NCBI GenBank assembly: GCA_002310175.1
Contig: DBYG01000028.1
Coordinates: 22,147-86,146, forward strand
Direction of reading: 5' to 3'
DNA: 64,000 bases
DNA from: Bacteroidales bacterium UBA1192
GTDB taxonomy: Bacteria > Bacteroidota > Bacteroidia > Bacteroidales > Bacteroidaceae
Shown: positions 47,428 to 56,821 of the stretch, piece after piece
Layout: every line of letters begins with the position of its first letter
Position numbering within the stretch: the stretch's first letter is position 1
Notes under the pieces: generated by a model
What the model was told of the DNA's origin: nothing
What the model saw: only the letters and a program-made list of their open reading frames with translations
The model's database searches: none
Translations under genes and position numbers: made by a program

Positions 47428-50001
47428 TCAGCCACAGCGGGAAGAACCGCAATTTTTACAAATAAGACATCCCTCCTGATAAACAAGAGATTCCGATCCG
47501 CAATTAGGGCACTTCTCACCTTTGACAGCTGTTCCATCCTGGACATATTTCTTCAAGGCGCGCTCCACACCGTTTTTCCAGTTATTGATGTTCTCAGAGC
47601 CTAAATCAAGCGAGCCAATAAGTTTCATGCACAGGTCAATTGGCATCTGATAACGGAGTACACCCGATATTAACTTTGCATAATTCCAGTATTCCTTGTC
47701 AAACTTTTCTGAAAGCCCCTCAATGGTAACTTTATAACCACGTTTGTTAGTAAACTGGAAGTCATAACGTTTGTTTCCGTTGTCATCAATATTCTTTATT
47801 ATCCAACCCTTCTCAACAGTCTTTGGCAATACTATTCCCTCTTCATCATCCTGAAGACCGGTAAATATCTCATAAGGCCGACCTTCGAGCAACCCTACAA
47901 ATGCCACCCATTTCTCTTTATTATTCTGGAATCTCACCACATCGGCTTCCAGCACCTTAGGGCGAGTTTCAACAACTTGACGGGGTTCACAGTCACATGG
48001 AGCGAAGACTGCGTCTTTAGCGACCTCCTTTTTTTCTTTCTTGTCGTTTTTTGAATCGATGAGAATGCCGTCACGAGAACCGTCGCGATATACAGTACAC
48101 CCCTTACAGCCGCTCTTCCATGCTTCCACATACAAGTCATTCACCAACTCCTCTGACACATCTGAAGGCAAATTTATGGTAACGCTTATGGAGTGATCCA
48201 CCCACTTCTGCATACGCCCTTGCATCTTAACCTTGTTCACCCAGTCCACATCCTGCGCAGTTGCCTTGTGATAAGGTGAACGTGCCACCAACTCATCTAC
48301 TTCCTCCGGAGTAAATTTTTGTGCAGGATTAATACCGTTAATTTTCATCCACTCGACAAACTTGTGGTGAAATACGATGAACTCTTCAAAAGCATCACCG
48401 TTTTCGTCAACAAAAGTGACATTAGCATTTTCGTCATCACGATTCACCTTGCGACGGCGTTTATATACCGGCATAAACACCGGCTCCAAACCTGATGTTG
48501 TCTGAGTCATGAGACTTACAGTGCCAGTAGGAGCAATTGTAAGACATGCAATGTTTCTGCGACCATAAATCTTCATATCCTCATATAACTGTGGATCCGC
48601 CTCCTTGATTCGCAGAATGAATGGATTATTCTGTTCACGTTTCCAATCAAAAACCTTAAAAGCGCCCCGTTCCCTTGCCATATCAACTGATGAACGATAG
48701 GCAGCAAGAGCCAGTGTACGTTGAACCTTCTCTGCAAAATCTGTAGCCTCATCCGTCCCATAGCAAAGTCCCATGGCGGCCAACATATCACCTTCTGCAG
48801 TAATTCCTACACCTGTACGACGACCCAAGGTACTCTTATACATTATCTTCTCCCAAAGACGTTTCTCAGTATGTTTTGTTTCATCATCCTCGGGGTCGCT
48901 GGCAATCTTGGCCTGAATCATGTCAATCTTCTCAATCTCCAGATCTATGATGTCATCCATGATCCGCTGGGCTATTGCAACATGTTTCTTGAACATGTCA
49001 AAATCAAACCTGGCTTTAGAGGTAAACGGATTAATCACATAGGAATAGAGGTTGACGGCCAACAAACGACAACTGTCATATGGACAGAGAGGAATCTCAC
49101 CACAGGGATTGGTACTTACGGTTTGAAATCCAAGGTCAGCATAGCAATCGGGAACAGATTCACGCAATATGGTGTCCCAGAACAACACACCAGGCTCGGC
49201 CGATTTCCATGCATTGTGGACAATCTTCTTCCAAAGTTGACTGGCATCAATCTCTTTAGTATACAGAGGTTTGGGGGAATCAATCGGATAAGCCTGCATA
49301 TATTTACCTCCAGAAATGGCTGCATTCATGAAATCATCGTCAATTTTCACTGACACATTGGCACCGGTAACCTTACCACTTGTCATTTTCGCATCTATAA
49401 ACGATTCGGAATCCGGGTGCTTGATTGATACACTCAGCATAAGTGCGCCTCGTCGTCCGTCCTGTGCCACCTCACGTGTTGAATTTGAGAAACGCTCCAT
49501 GAACGGGACAAGTCCCGTTGAAGTCAGGGCCGAGTTCTTGACCGGAGAGCCTTTAGGACGAATGTGGGATAAGTCATGACCGACACCCCCGCGACGTTTC
49601 ATGAGTTGTACCTGCTCCTCATCTATCTTCATGATAGCGCCGTATGAATCTGCCGCACCCTCGTTACCTATCACAAAACAGTTTGAAAGAGATGCGATCT
49701 GGTAATTATTACCTATTCCCGTCATTGGACTTCCCTGAGGCACGATATATCTAAACCCTTTCAACAGCTCATGCACTTCTTCTGCAGACAGAGGATTTGA
49801 ATATTTCTTCTCTACCCTTGCAATCTCCCTGGCTATCCGCCAATGCATATCATCCGGAGTTTTCTCGTAAATATTACCGTAAGAATCTTTTACGGCATAC
49901 TTGTTAACCCACACTTTGGCAGCCAGCTCATCTCCTCCAAAGTATTCTACTGAAGCTTTGAAAGCTTCATCAAAAGTATAAGTCTGTTTCCCGTCAGTCA
50001 T
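47428..50001 (-). CDS. nrdJ: Adenosylcobalamin-dependent ribonucleotide reductase (class II)
   Basis: NrdJ makes deoxynucleotides with a B12-generated radical and needs no oxygen. It has 857 residues. Signatures: PQGSPMTGIGNNYQIASLSN, VGHDLSHIRPKGSPVKNSAL, VSTNPCGEIPLCPYDSCRLL (active-site Cys and Glu), and CLTIAPTGTVSLMTQTTSGL. A C-terminal zinc-ribbon-like tail (CPNCGSESLVYQEG, CLICKNCGSSRCG) carries the shuttle and metal cysteines. A possible -7 box TATTTTTG is at 50073-50066. No cobalamin riboswitch is visible upstream. Confidence 0.95.
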   Translation of the reverse strand: MTDGKQTYTFDEAFKASVEYFGGDELAAKVWVNKYAVKDSYGNIYEKTPDDMHWRIAREIARVEKKYSNPLSAEEVHELLKGFRYIVPQGSPMTGIGNNYQIASLSNCFVIGNEGAADSYGAIMKIDEEQVQLMKRRGGVGHDLSHIRPKGSPVKNSALTSTGLVPFMERFSNSTREVAQDGRRGALMLSVSIKHPDSESFIDAKMTSGKVTGANVSVKIDDDFMNAAISGGKYMQAYPIDSPKPLYTKEIDASQLWKKIVHNAWKSAEPGVLFWDTILRESVPDCYADLGFQTVSTNPCGEIPLCPYDSCRLLAVNLYSYVINPFTSKARFDFDMFKKHVAIAQRIMDDIIDLEIEKIDMIQAKIASDPEDDETKHTEKRLWEKIMYKSTLGRRTGVGITAEGDMLAAMGLCYGTDEATDFAEKVQRTLALAAYRSSVDMARERGAFKVFDWKREQNNPFILRIKEADPQLYEDMKIYGRRNIACLTIAPTGTVSLMTQTTSGLEPVFMPVYKRRRKVNRDDENANVTFVDENGDAFEEFIVFHHKFVEWMKINGINPAQKFTPEEVDELVARSPYHKATAQDVDWVNKVKMQGRMQKWVDHSISVTINLPSDVSEELVNDLYVEAWKSGCKGCTVYRDGSRDGILIDSKNDKKEKKEVAKDAVFAPCDCEPRQVVETRPKVLEADVVRFQNNKEKWVAFVGLLEGRPYEIFTGLQDDEEGIVLPKTVEKGWIIKNIDDNGNKRYDFQFTNKRGYKVTIEGLSEKFDKEYWNYAKLISGVLRYQMPIDLCMKLIGSLDLGSENINNWKNGVERALKKYVQDGTAVKGEKCPNCGSESLVYQEGCLICKNCGSSRCG

Positions 50002-50370
50002 TATAGTAAAGTAATTAGAAAAAACATAGAAAAACTTATCCAGCCAATTAAATCAGAATGCATTACAAAAATATAAAAAAGCGAACTATTACCCTGCATT
50101 TTCAAAAAATATTTTTAAACAATTTCAAAGTTCTCCATTTATAATAATTATCATTCTGAATATAAGATAATTATAAAATTAGTCTCCATAAAAGTTTACC
50201 ATTTCCGGAAAGAACACATCTGATAATTCTATCAGAAATAACAATAACAGTATCTGTTGAGCACGTTTTTATGTGCTATGGAAGAAACAAAAAACAAGAC
50301 TCCAACCCGTTAAAACAAGAAGGAGTCTCAAAAAAAGTTTGTCTTCGACATACGAAAGACAGCAAATTAG
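50002..50370. other. AT-rich intergenic region between nrdJ and the phosphorylase gene
   Basis: No gene. It holds the possible nrdJ -7 box (50066-50073), an inverted repeat ATAATTATC/GATAATTAT (50144-50152, 50166-50174), a small AGCAC...GTGCT hairpin near 50260 and the terminator at 50297-50328. Confidence 0.5.
50297..50328 (-). terminator. Terminator of the cellobiose phosphorylase gene
   Basis: AGACTCC (50297-50303) pairs with GGAGTCT (50322-50328). Read leftwards the stem is followed by TGTTTTTTG. It lies about 45 bases after the stop. Confidence 0.7.
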
Positions 50371-52809
50371 TCACATTATCACAGTTACATGAACAACTAA
50401 ACCTGGTTTTTGGATTGGAATAACATTCCCTTCTACCGGCACACCTTCAACAATAAGTGTGGAAACACCTTTCTGCCGACCTTCAGGATTCTGCACATTT
50501 ATTATGTATGTGGTCCCGCGGAACTTTCTTGTTACAGTATAACCCTTAATGTCGGAGCTGACACATGGATCAATTGACAGACCGTAATATGTCGGCTTAA
50601 TACCAAGTATATACTGTGAAACAGTAAACCAATTCCACGCAGCTGTCCCGGTCAGCCATGAGTTCTTCCCCTCACCCGGACGAAAGGCATCCTTTCCGGC
50701 CACCATCTGGGAATAGACATATGGCTCCACCTTGTGGAGCGTCTGATCCTTGATATAAGCCGGACATATCTTACGCCAATAATCAACAGCCGCATTTCCG
50801 TTTCCACGGATAGTCTCACCTATTATTATCCATGGGTTATTATGACAGAATATACCGGCATTCTCCTTATAACCTGCCGGATAGCTGGATATTTCACCAT
50901 ACTCTATATAATAGCGTGTGAAAGCAGGATTATTCAGTACTATTCCATGTTCGGAGTCAAGAAGGTCCCTTACAGAATCCAAGGCTTTGTCACAAAGCCC
51001 TTTATCAAGGCCGATACCTGCCATAGTACACCAGCCGTTTGATTCTATGAATATTTTGCCCTCTTCATTATCACGGGAACCCACCTTGCGTCCATAATAG
51101 TCGTATGCTCTCAGGAACCAATCGCCGTCCCAACCATATTTTTCCACGGCCTTCACCATATCATCAATATGTTTTTGGGCACGGTCAGCCTCATCATTCC
51201 TGCCTGTAAAACGGCAGAGTTCCACATAATCCCGACCACTGAATACAAAAAGACCTGCTATCATCAGGCTTTCAGCTTTACTGCCCTCCGTCTTATTCTC
51301 TGTAGTCTGAAAACTCTCATCCGGGTCATTCGAGAAACAGTTCAGGTTCAAGCAATCATTCCAGTCAGCACGGCCGATTAGCGGAAGCCCATGAGGCCCC
51401 AGATTATTTACCACATGATCAAACGATATGGTAAGATGCTCAAACAGGCTCTTTTCACTGCCAGGGACATTGTCAAATGGAACCGGCTCATCCAGGATAC
51501 TGAAATCACCCGTCTCACGCAAATATCCTACAACACCGAAAATAAGCCACATGGGATCATCATTGAATCCTCCTCCTATACCGTTATTACCGCGTTTGGT
51601 TAGAGGTTGGTACTGATGATAGCACCCTCCATCAGGGAACTGAGTGGATGCAATGTCTATTATCCTCTCTCTCGCTCTCTCGGGAATCTGATGGACAAAA
51701 CCTATAAGGTCCTGATTAGAATCACGGAAACCCATACCGCGACCTATCCCACTCTCAAAAAAGGAGGCACTGCGTGAAAAACAAAACGTAATCATGCACT
51801 GGTATTGGTTCCATATATTTACAGTCCTGTCCAAACGCTCATCACTGCTTTTAACAGAAAAAACGCCTAACAAATCATTCCAATACCCGACTATACGGTT
51901 AAACTCGGCATCAACCTTCTCAACACTGTCCAGACAGGAAAGAGTATCGCGGGCCGGATTCTTGTTAATTACCCCTTTGCTCTCCCATTTGTTGTCATCG
52001 GAGTTCTCCGCATACCCGAGAACAAATATAAGATCCTTGTTCTCCCCCGGTTTCAACTCCACTTCAATATAATGTGATGCAATTGGCGACCATCCATGTG
52101 CGACACTGTTATGAGGACGTCCCTCCATTACAACATCAGGAGCATCAAAACCATTATATAAGCCGAGGAATGATTCCCTGTCGGTATCAAAGCCCTGCAC
52201 TGGAACATTCACCGAATAGTACGCATAATGGTTACGACGCTCCTTATACTCAGTCTTATGGTATATGACAGACCCGTCTATCTCCACTTCACCTGTAGAG
52301 AAATTACGCTGGAAGTTCTCCATATCGGTCGATGCATTCCAAAGGCACCACTCCTGGAAAGAAAAAATCTTAAGGTGTTTGATAACGCCACTTTCATTGG
52401 ATAGGGTCAGCTTATGGACCTCTGCCCATTTCTTAAGTGGGACAAACATCAGGAGCTTTGCTGTCACTCCGCACTTACGGCCCTCTATTTTAGTATAATT
52501 CATGCCGTGACGGCACTCGTAGAAGTCAAGAGGCGTCTTACAAGGTTTCCATCCGGGATTCCAAACAGTATCACCGTCCTTAATATAGAAATACCGGCCT
52601 CCGGCATCCATGGGAACCCCATTATAACGGTATCTGGTAATTCTACGGAATTTAGCATCCTTACAGAAACTGTATCCTCCGGCTGTATTAGATACCAGAC
52701 CAAAGAAATCCTCTGTGCCAAGGTAGTTAATCCATGGCCATGGAGTGCAAGGATCTGTTATGACGTACTCCCTGGACCTGTCATCGTAATGTCCGTATTC
52801 CTTTGCCAT
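50371..52809 (-). CDS. Cellobiose phosphorylase (GH94)
   Basis: Splits cellobiose with phosphate into glucose-1-phosphate and glucose, in the cytoplasm (no signal peptide). The 812 residues start [20 protein letters not shown] and track Cellulomonas cellobiose phosphorylase closely as I recall it: [73 protein letters not shown], the catalytic Asp in [16 protein letters not shown] (D485) and [20 protein letters not shown]. Chitobiose and cellodextrin phosphorylases differ in these loops. Its ATG is 5 bases after the GPH transporter, which presumably brings in the disaccharide. Confidence 0.92.
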   Translation of the reverse strand: MAKEYGHYDDRSREYVITDPCTPWPWINYLGTEDFFGLVSNTAGGYSFCKDAKFRRITRYRYNGVPMDAGGRYFYIKDGDTVWNPGWKPCKTPLDFYECRHGMNYTKIEGRKCGVTAKLLMFVPLKKWAEVHKLTLSNESGVIKHLKIFSFQEWCLWNASTDMENFQRNFSTGEVEIDGSVIYHKTEYKERRNHYAYYSVNVPVQGFDTDRESFLGLYNGFDAPDVVMEGRPHNSVAHGWSPIASHYIEVELKPGENKDLIFVLGYAENSDDNKWESKGVINKNPARDTLSCLDSVEKVDAEFNRIVGYWNDLLGVFSVKSSDERLDRTVNIWNQYQCMITFCFSRSASFFESGIGRGMGFRDSNQDLIGFVHQIPERARERIIDIASTQFPDGGCYHQYQPLTKRGNNGIGGGFNDDPMWLIFGVVGYLRETGDFSILDEPVPFDNVPGSEKSLFEHLTISFDHVVNNLGPHGLPLIGRADWNDCLNLNCFSNDPDESFQTTENKTEGSKAESLMIAGLFVFSGRDYVELCRFTGRNDEADRAQKHIDDMVKAVEKYGWDGDWFLRAYDYYGRKVGSRDNEEGKIFIESNGWCTMAGIGLDKGLCDKALDSVRDLLDSEHGIVLNNPAFTRYYIEYGEISSYPAGYKENAGIFCHNNPWIIIGETIRGNGNAAVDYWRKICPAYIKDQTLHKVEPYVYSQMVAGKDAFRPGEGKNSWLTGTAAWNWFTVSQYILGIKPTYYGLSIDPCVSSDIKGYTVTRKFRGTTYIINVQNPEGRQKGVSTLIVEGVPVEGNVIPIQKPGLVVHVTVIM

Positions 52810-52814
52810 GTCAC

Positions 52815-54170
52815 CTATTTTTTAAGAGGGAACTTATATGCCAGAAATCCCATTACCAAAGCTATTGCGGCCGGGATGAGTGAGAACAGTGACCAAACCA
52901 TAGTCCTCACAGAATCTGTTACCGACGTCGGATCTATCACGGAATTACCAAATTCATCAGGGATCATACGCGCTCCTGCCAGTCCAAGAAGCAATGCTAT
53001 AAGTGAGCCGGAAATGGCTCCGCCAAGTTTCTGCGCCATAGTACCGGATGAGAATATCAGTCCTGTCGATGAGGTTCCGAACTTATCAGTAGCGAAATCA
53101 GCCACGTCGGCATACATAGACCACAGCAATGGTGAATAGAGACCTACACCCACAGAAGTCAGAATCACAGTAATCACCATCAACCAGATAAACTTGGGAT
53201 CCATCGGAATGAAAAAGAAAAGCACGGAGAATACCAGGCAAATTACTGAAGCCCAAACAAAAGCTTTACGTTTAGAGCCTATCCATGCAGCGAATTTTGG
53301 CGATACACCTCCAAAAATCATACATGTCACCTCACCGAAAGCCATAAGTACTGTATAGTTGATTATCAGACCTCCGACAGTAACGTCCCCACCTAAGCAG
53401 TATGATATCATATAACCAGCCACGGCATAGCGGAATCCGTTGAAGAAGTTGGTGCAAAGTCCTATCAACGTAAGAAATATCCAAGGCTTATTACGGAAAA
53501 GATCTGCAAACTGGCGGAAGGAATATTTCTCAGCGCGAACAGGTTTCAGTCTCTCTTTTGTGAGAAGTCCGCAGAGAAGTGTCATGACAGCAGCCAACAC
53601 ACCGAAAATTACACCTAGAACCGCATACTGATGTGCGTCTGTTCCGCCCACCATTTTCTGCAGGTATGGAAAAGACAGCAGTGTAATGAATCCCATCGCG
53701 TAGGCACCTACCATACGATATGAAGAAAACTGATTTTTCTCATTGTCATCATCGGTCATCACTCCCAGCAATGAACCGTAAGGCACATTAACCATGGTAT
53801 AGACTGCCATCATAAGCAAATAGAGAACATATGCATATATTCTTTTACCGACAGGCCCAAGGTCAGGGGTGAACAGCAAAAGGGCAAATACTAACCCAAA
53901 AGGAACTGCACCGAATATCAGCCATGGTCGATATGTTCCCCAACGGGATTGCGTACGGTCTGCCAGGCTACCCATCAACGGATCGGTAACCACATCAAAG
54001 AGCCTGGCCACAAGCATCAATGCTGCGGCATCAGCAAACGTCAGTCCGAACACATTAGTAAAGAAAATAGGAAAAGCAATTGACATGATTTTCCATGTGA
54101 TTCCCCCGGCAGCAGCATCACCGAGAGCATAGGCAATCTTTTCCTTGATTGAAATCTTAGATGAACTCAT
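52815..54170 (-). CDS. GPH-family (MelB-type) sugar:cation symporter
   Basis: The 451-residue, 12-helix transporter has MelB-type signatures [40 protein letters not shown] (cation-site Asp residues) and [17 protein letters not shown]. The pairing with cellobiose phosphorylase makes cellobiose or a short beta-glucan the likely cargo; that is an inference from position. Confidence 0.9.
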   Translation of the reverse strand: MSSSKISIKEKIAYALGDAAAGGITWKIMSIAFPIFFTNVFGLTFADAAALMLVARLFDVVTDPLMGSLADRTQSRWGTYRPWLIFGAVPFGLVFALLLFTPDLGPVGKRIYAYVLYLLMMAVYTMVNVPYGSLLGVMTDDDNEKNQFSSYRMVGAYAMGFITLLSFPYLQKMVGGTDAHQYAVLGVIFGVLAAVMTLLCGLLTKERLKPVRAEKYSFRQFADLFRNKPWIFLTLIGLCTNFFNGFRYAVAGYMISYCLGGDVTVGGLIINYTVLMAFGEVTCMIFGGVSPKFAAWIGSKRKAFVWASVICLVFSVLFFFIPMDPKFIWLMVITVILTSVGVGLYSPLLWSMYADVADFATDKFGTSSTGLIFSSGTMAQKLGGAISGSLIALLLGLAGARMIPDEFGNSVIDPTSVTDSVRTMVWSLFSLIPAAIALVMGFLAYKFPLKK

Positions 54171-54260
54171 AGTGTTTGTTTTGTAATGGTTTTAAAAATT
54201 AATTAATATCAAATTGAATGCATAGGTTTGCGGAACTCTATTTCTATTGTAGTCATAACG

Positions 54261-55265
54261 TCAGCTTTTCAATAATTCATCAATGGCAGACAATTCCTCC
54301 ATACTGAATGAAGTATTCCCGACAGCTTTGATATTGGCCATGAGCTGTTCAGGAGAGCTGACTCCGACTAGCACAGATGTCACCAATCCGTCTTTAAGGA
54401 GCCATGAAAGAGCCATGGCAGAAAGTGTCTGACTTCGCTCAGCTGCAATTTGATTCAGTTTTTTAATCCTATCCACCAGTTCCTCAGTCAGTACATCTTT
54501 TTTAAGGAAACAATTGCGTGCCATACGTGACTGTGCCGGTACTCCATTCAGATATCTGTCTGTAAGAAGCCCTTGTGCAAGCGGAGAAAAAGCTGTAAAC
54601 CCTACCCCGGAATCGACGCAGGAATTCAATATACCTGATTCCACGACATGCCTGTCAATCATGTTGTAACGCCCTTGGTATATCAGGCAAGGAGTATCAT
54701 GACTTTTTAAATAACTGAATGTAAAATCAAGTTTTTCCTGAGGATAGTTGGATATACCTATATAGAGAGCTTTACCGCTACGTACTATGTCAACCAATGC
54801 CTGTAAAGTCTCCTCAAGCGGTGTGCTCGGATCATATCTGTGTGAATAGAACAAATCAACATATTCGATCTTCATTCGTTTAAGACTTTGATCGAGACTA
54901 CTGATGAGATATTTCCTTGATCCCCAGTTTCCGTATGGACCGGGCCACATGTCATAACCGGCTTTTGTAGTAATAAACAGTTCGTCCCTATATTTCCGGA
55001 ATGAGTCATCCATTATCCGTCCGAAATTCTCTTCAGCCGACCCGTATTCCGGACCGTAGTTGTTGGCCAGATCGAAACAGGTTATGCCGTTATCGAAAGC
55101 ACAATGAGCAATTTTCCTCGCATTATCATAATTGTCAATGCTTCCGAAATTATGCCACAACCCTAAAGATATTGCCGGCAGTTCTATCCCGCTCCTACCG
55201 CATCGGACATATTTCATCCCGTTTTCATAACGACATTCAGCCGCTGCATAAACAGACTGTTCCAT
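54261..55265 (-). CDS. Aldo/keto reductase, YghZ (glyceraldehyde-3-P reductase) type
   Basis: The 334-residue NADPH-dependent TIM-barrel reductase has YVRCGRSGIELPAISLGLWH, the Asp-Tyr pair in FDLANNYGPEYGSAEENFG, the Lys in LFITTKAGYDMWPGPYGNWG, and His in VDLFYSHRYDPSTPLEETL. The N-terminal extension before MKYVRCG matches the YghZ family, so the upstream start is kept. Substrate unknown; reduction of sugar-derived aldehydes fits the cluster. Confidence 0.9.
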   Translation of the reverse strand: MEQSVYAAAECRYENGMKYVRCGRSGIELPAISLGLWHNFGSIDNYDNARKIAHCAFDNGITCFDLANNYGPEYGSAEENFGRIMDDSFRKYRDELFITTKAGYDMWPGPYGNWGSRKYLISSLDQSLKRMKIEYVDLFYSHRYDPSTPLEETLQALVDIVRSGKALYIGISNYPQEKLDFTFSYLKSHDTPCLIYQGRYNMIDRHVVESGILNSCVDSGVGFTAFSPLAQGLLTDRYLNGVPAQSRMARNCFLKKDVLTEELVDRIKKLNQIAAERSQTLSAMALSWLLKDGLVTSVLVGVSSPEQLMANIKAVGNTSFSMEELSAIDELLKS

Positions 55266-55295
55266 TCTAACAACCGCTTGTTCTTATTTTAACTG

Positions 55296-56759
55296 TTAAT
55301 CAACCACTATGGGTTTATACTTGGGTACAAGCAGCTTCATTACGGTCCATCCGACAAGATAGGCTACGGCACATATGCAGAATACAATCATATATCCAGC
55401 CTCCTTGCCTTCAAAACCCATGAACGTGAAAGCTGAGCCCATAGCGTCACTCTTGGTAAAGAGCATACCGGCACCCTTGTTGATCATGAATGATGCCAAA
55501 CCGCCCATGGTAGTACCCACACCGGTAATTGTTCCGATGGTTGACTTGGGGAACATATCGCCTATGGTAGAGTAAAGGTTGGCCGACCATGCCTGATGCC
55601 CGGCGCCTGCCAGACCTATTATGATAGCGGGGAACCATGCACTGTACTTACCCAGAGGTTGGGCAAAGAGGGCCAGAAGCGGAAAGAATGCAAATATCAG
55701 CATAGCTTTCATACGGCCAGAGTAAGGCTCCATGCCTTTCTTCTCTACAAACAGTTTGGGCAGGTAACCTCCACCTATACTTACTACGGTAACAATCAGA
55801 TATAGCACAAAAATAAGTTTGATAGCCATAGCCGAATCCGAACGGTAACCGTACTGGTCACTGAAGTATGCGGGAGCCCAGAACAGGAAGAACCACCATA
55901 CACCATCAGTGAAGAACTTTCCGCAGATGAAAGCCCATGTCTGACGGAAGGTGAAACACTTGAAGAACGGTATGGATTTCTCCTCCTTAACTGGCTCAGC
56001 AGCCTTGGCAGCAGCCAGCTCGGCAGCATCATCCTGGTGTATATACTCCAACTCGGCCTGATTGACAAACCTTGACTCCTCAGGCTTACGGTAGAGTCCG
56101 AACCAGAAGAACATCCATATAAATCCCAGCGCACCGATAATTATGAACGCCATCTCCCAGCTGGTAGCGGCGGCCAATGGCGGTATGCAAGCGGGAGCTG
56201 CCAGAGCGCCCACCGATGCACCTGCATTGAATATTGATGTTGCGAATGCACGGTCCTTCTTGGGGAAATACTCGGCTGTAACCTTGATGGCTGCCGGGAA
56301 GTTACCAGACTCACCAAGAGCCAGCACCGCACGGCAGAATATGAACATATAGACAGAGGCGGTAGTAACCAGCAGCATCATGTCGGCCGAATTCCTGGCT
56401 GCCGCCATAGACTCCGCACCGGCCCACTTGAGTGCCCCCCACCCACAGGCAGCATGCATGCAGGCACCTACCGACCAAATGAAGATGGCCCACAGATAAC
56501 CCTTGCGAGTACCTAACTTGTCAATGAACTTGCCGCTGAATAGGCAGGCTACAGCATAGAAAATGGAAAAGAAGCCTGTAATAGTACCGTACTGGCTGTC
56601 ACTCCAACCGAAATCAACCGATATGAAATCCTTCCATGTAAGTGAAAGCACCTGACGGTCCAGGTAATTGACTGTAGTGGCCACAAAAAGGAGGGCGCAC
56701 ATCACCCAGCGGAAATTTGTCATCCGTTGAGATGACATCGATTTTGTTACAGTTGTCAT
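55296..56759 (-). CDS. MFS transporter of the anion:cation (ExuT/hexuronate-like) family
   Basis: The 487 residues contain RWVMCALLFVATTVNYLDRQ, a typical ACS-family first helix; then LFSGKFIDKLGTRKGYLWAI, RAVLALGESGNFPAAIKVTA and EYFPKKDRAFATSIFNAGAS. The family moves hexuronates and other sugar acids with H+. A larger cytoplasmic loop near residues 235-270 is Ala/Glu-rich. It is first of the four-gene leftward cluster; the next gene is 30 bases on. Confidence 0.88.
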   Translation of the reverse strand: MTTVTKSMSSQRMTNFRWVMCALLFVATTVNYLDRQVLSLTWKDFISVDFGWSDSQYGTITGFFSIFYAVACLFSGKFIDKLGTRKGYLWAIFIWSVGACMHAACGWGALKWAGAESMAAARNSADMMLLVTTASVYMFIFCRAVLALGESGNFPAAIKVTAEYFPKKDRAFATSIFNAGASVGALAAPACIPPLAAATSWEMAFIIIGALGFIWMFFWFGLYRKPEESRFVNQAELEYIHQDDAAELAAAKAAEPVKEEKSIPFFKCFTFRQTWAFICGKFFTDGVWWFFLFWAPAYFSDQYGYRSDSAMAIKLIFVLYLIVTVVSIGGGYLPKLFVEKKGMEPYSGRMKAMLIFAFFPLLALFAQPLGKYSAWFPAIIIGLAGAGHQAWSANLYSTIGDMFPKSTIGTITGVGTTMGGLASFMINKGAGMLFTKSDAMGSAFTFMGFEGKEAGYMIVFCICAVAYLVGWTVMKLLVPKYKPIVVD

Positions 56760-56821
56760 ATTGTTTTTTAGGTTAGTTATTAATATTTGATCATCATTTC
56801 AAATCTGCCGACAAATCATTA

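Noticed and set aside
47428..47452. Longer folB start at 47452
   Set aside because: It would overlap the nrdJ 3' end and add residues not found in the family; the ATG at 47416 gives the normal N-terminus.
50002..50370. Cobalamin riboswitch before nrdJ
   Set aside because: No B12-box-like conserved core or long structured leader could be found; the stretch is AT-rich with only short inverted repeats.
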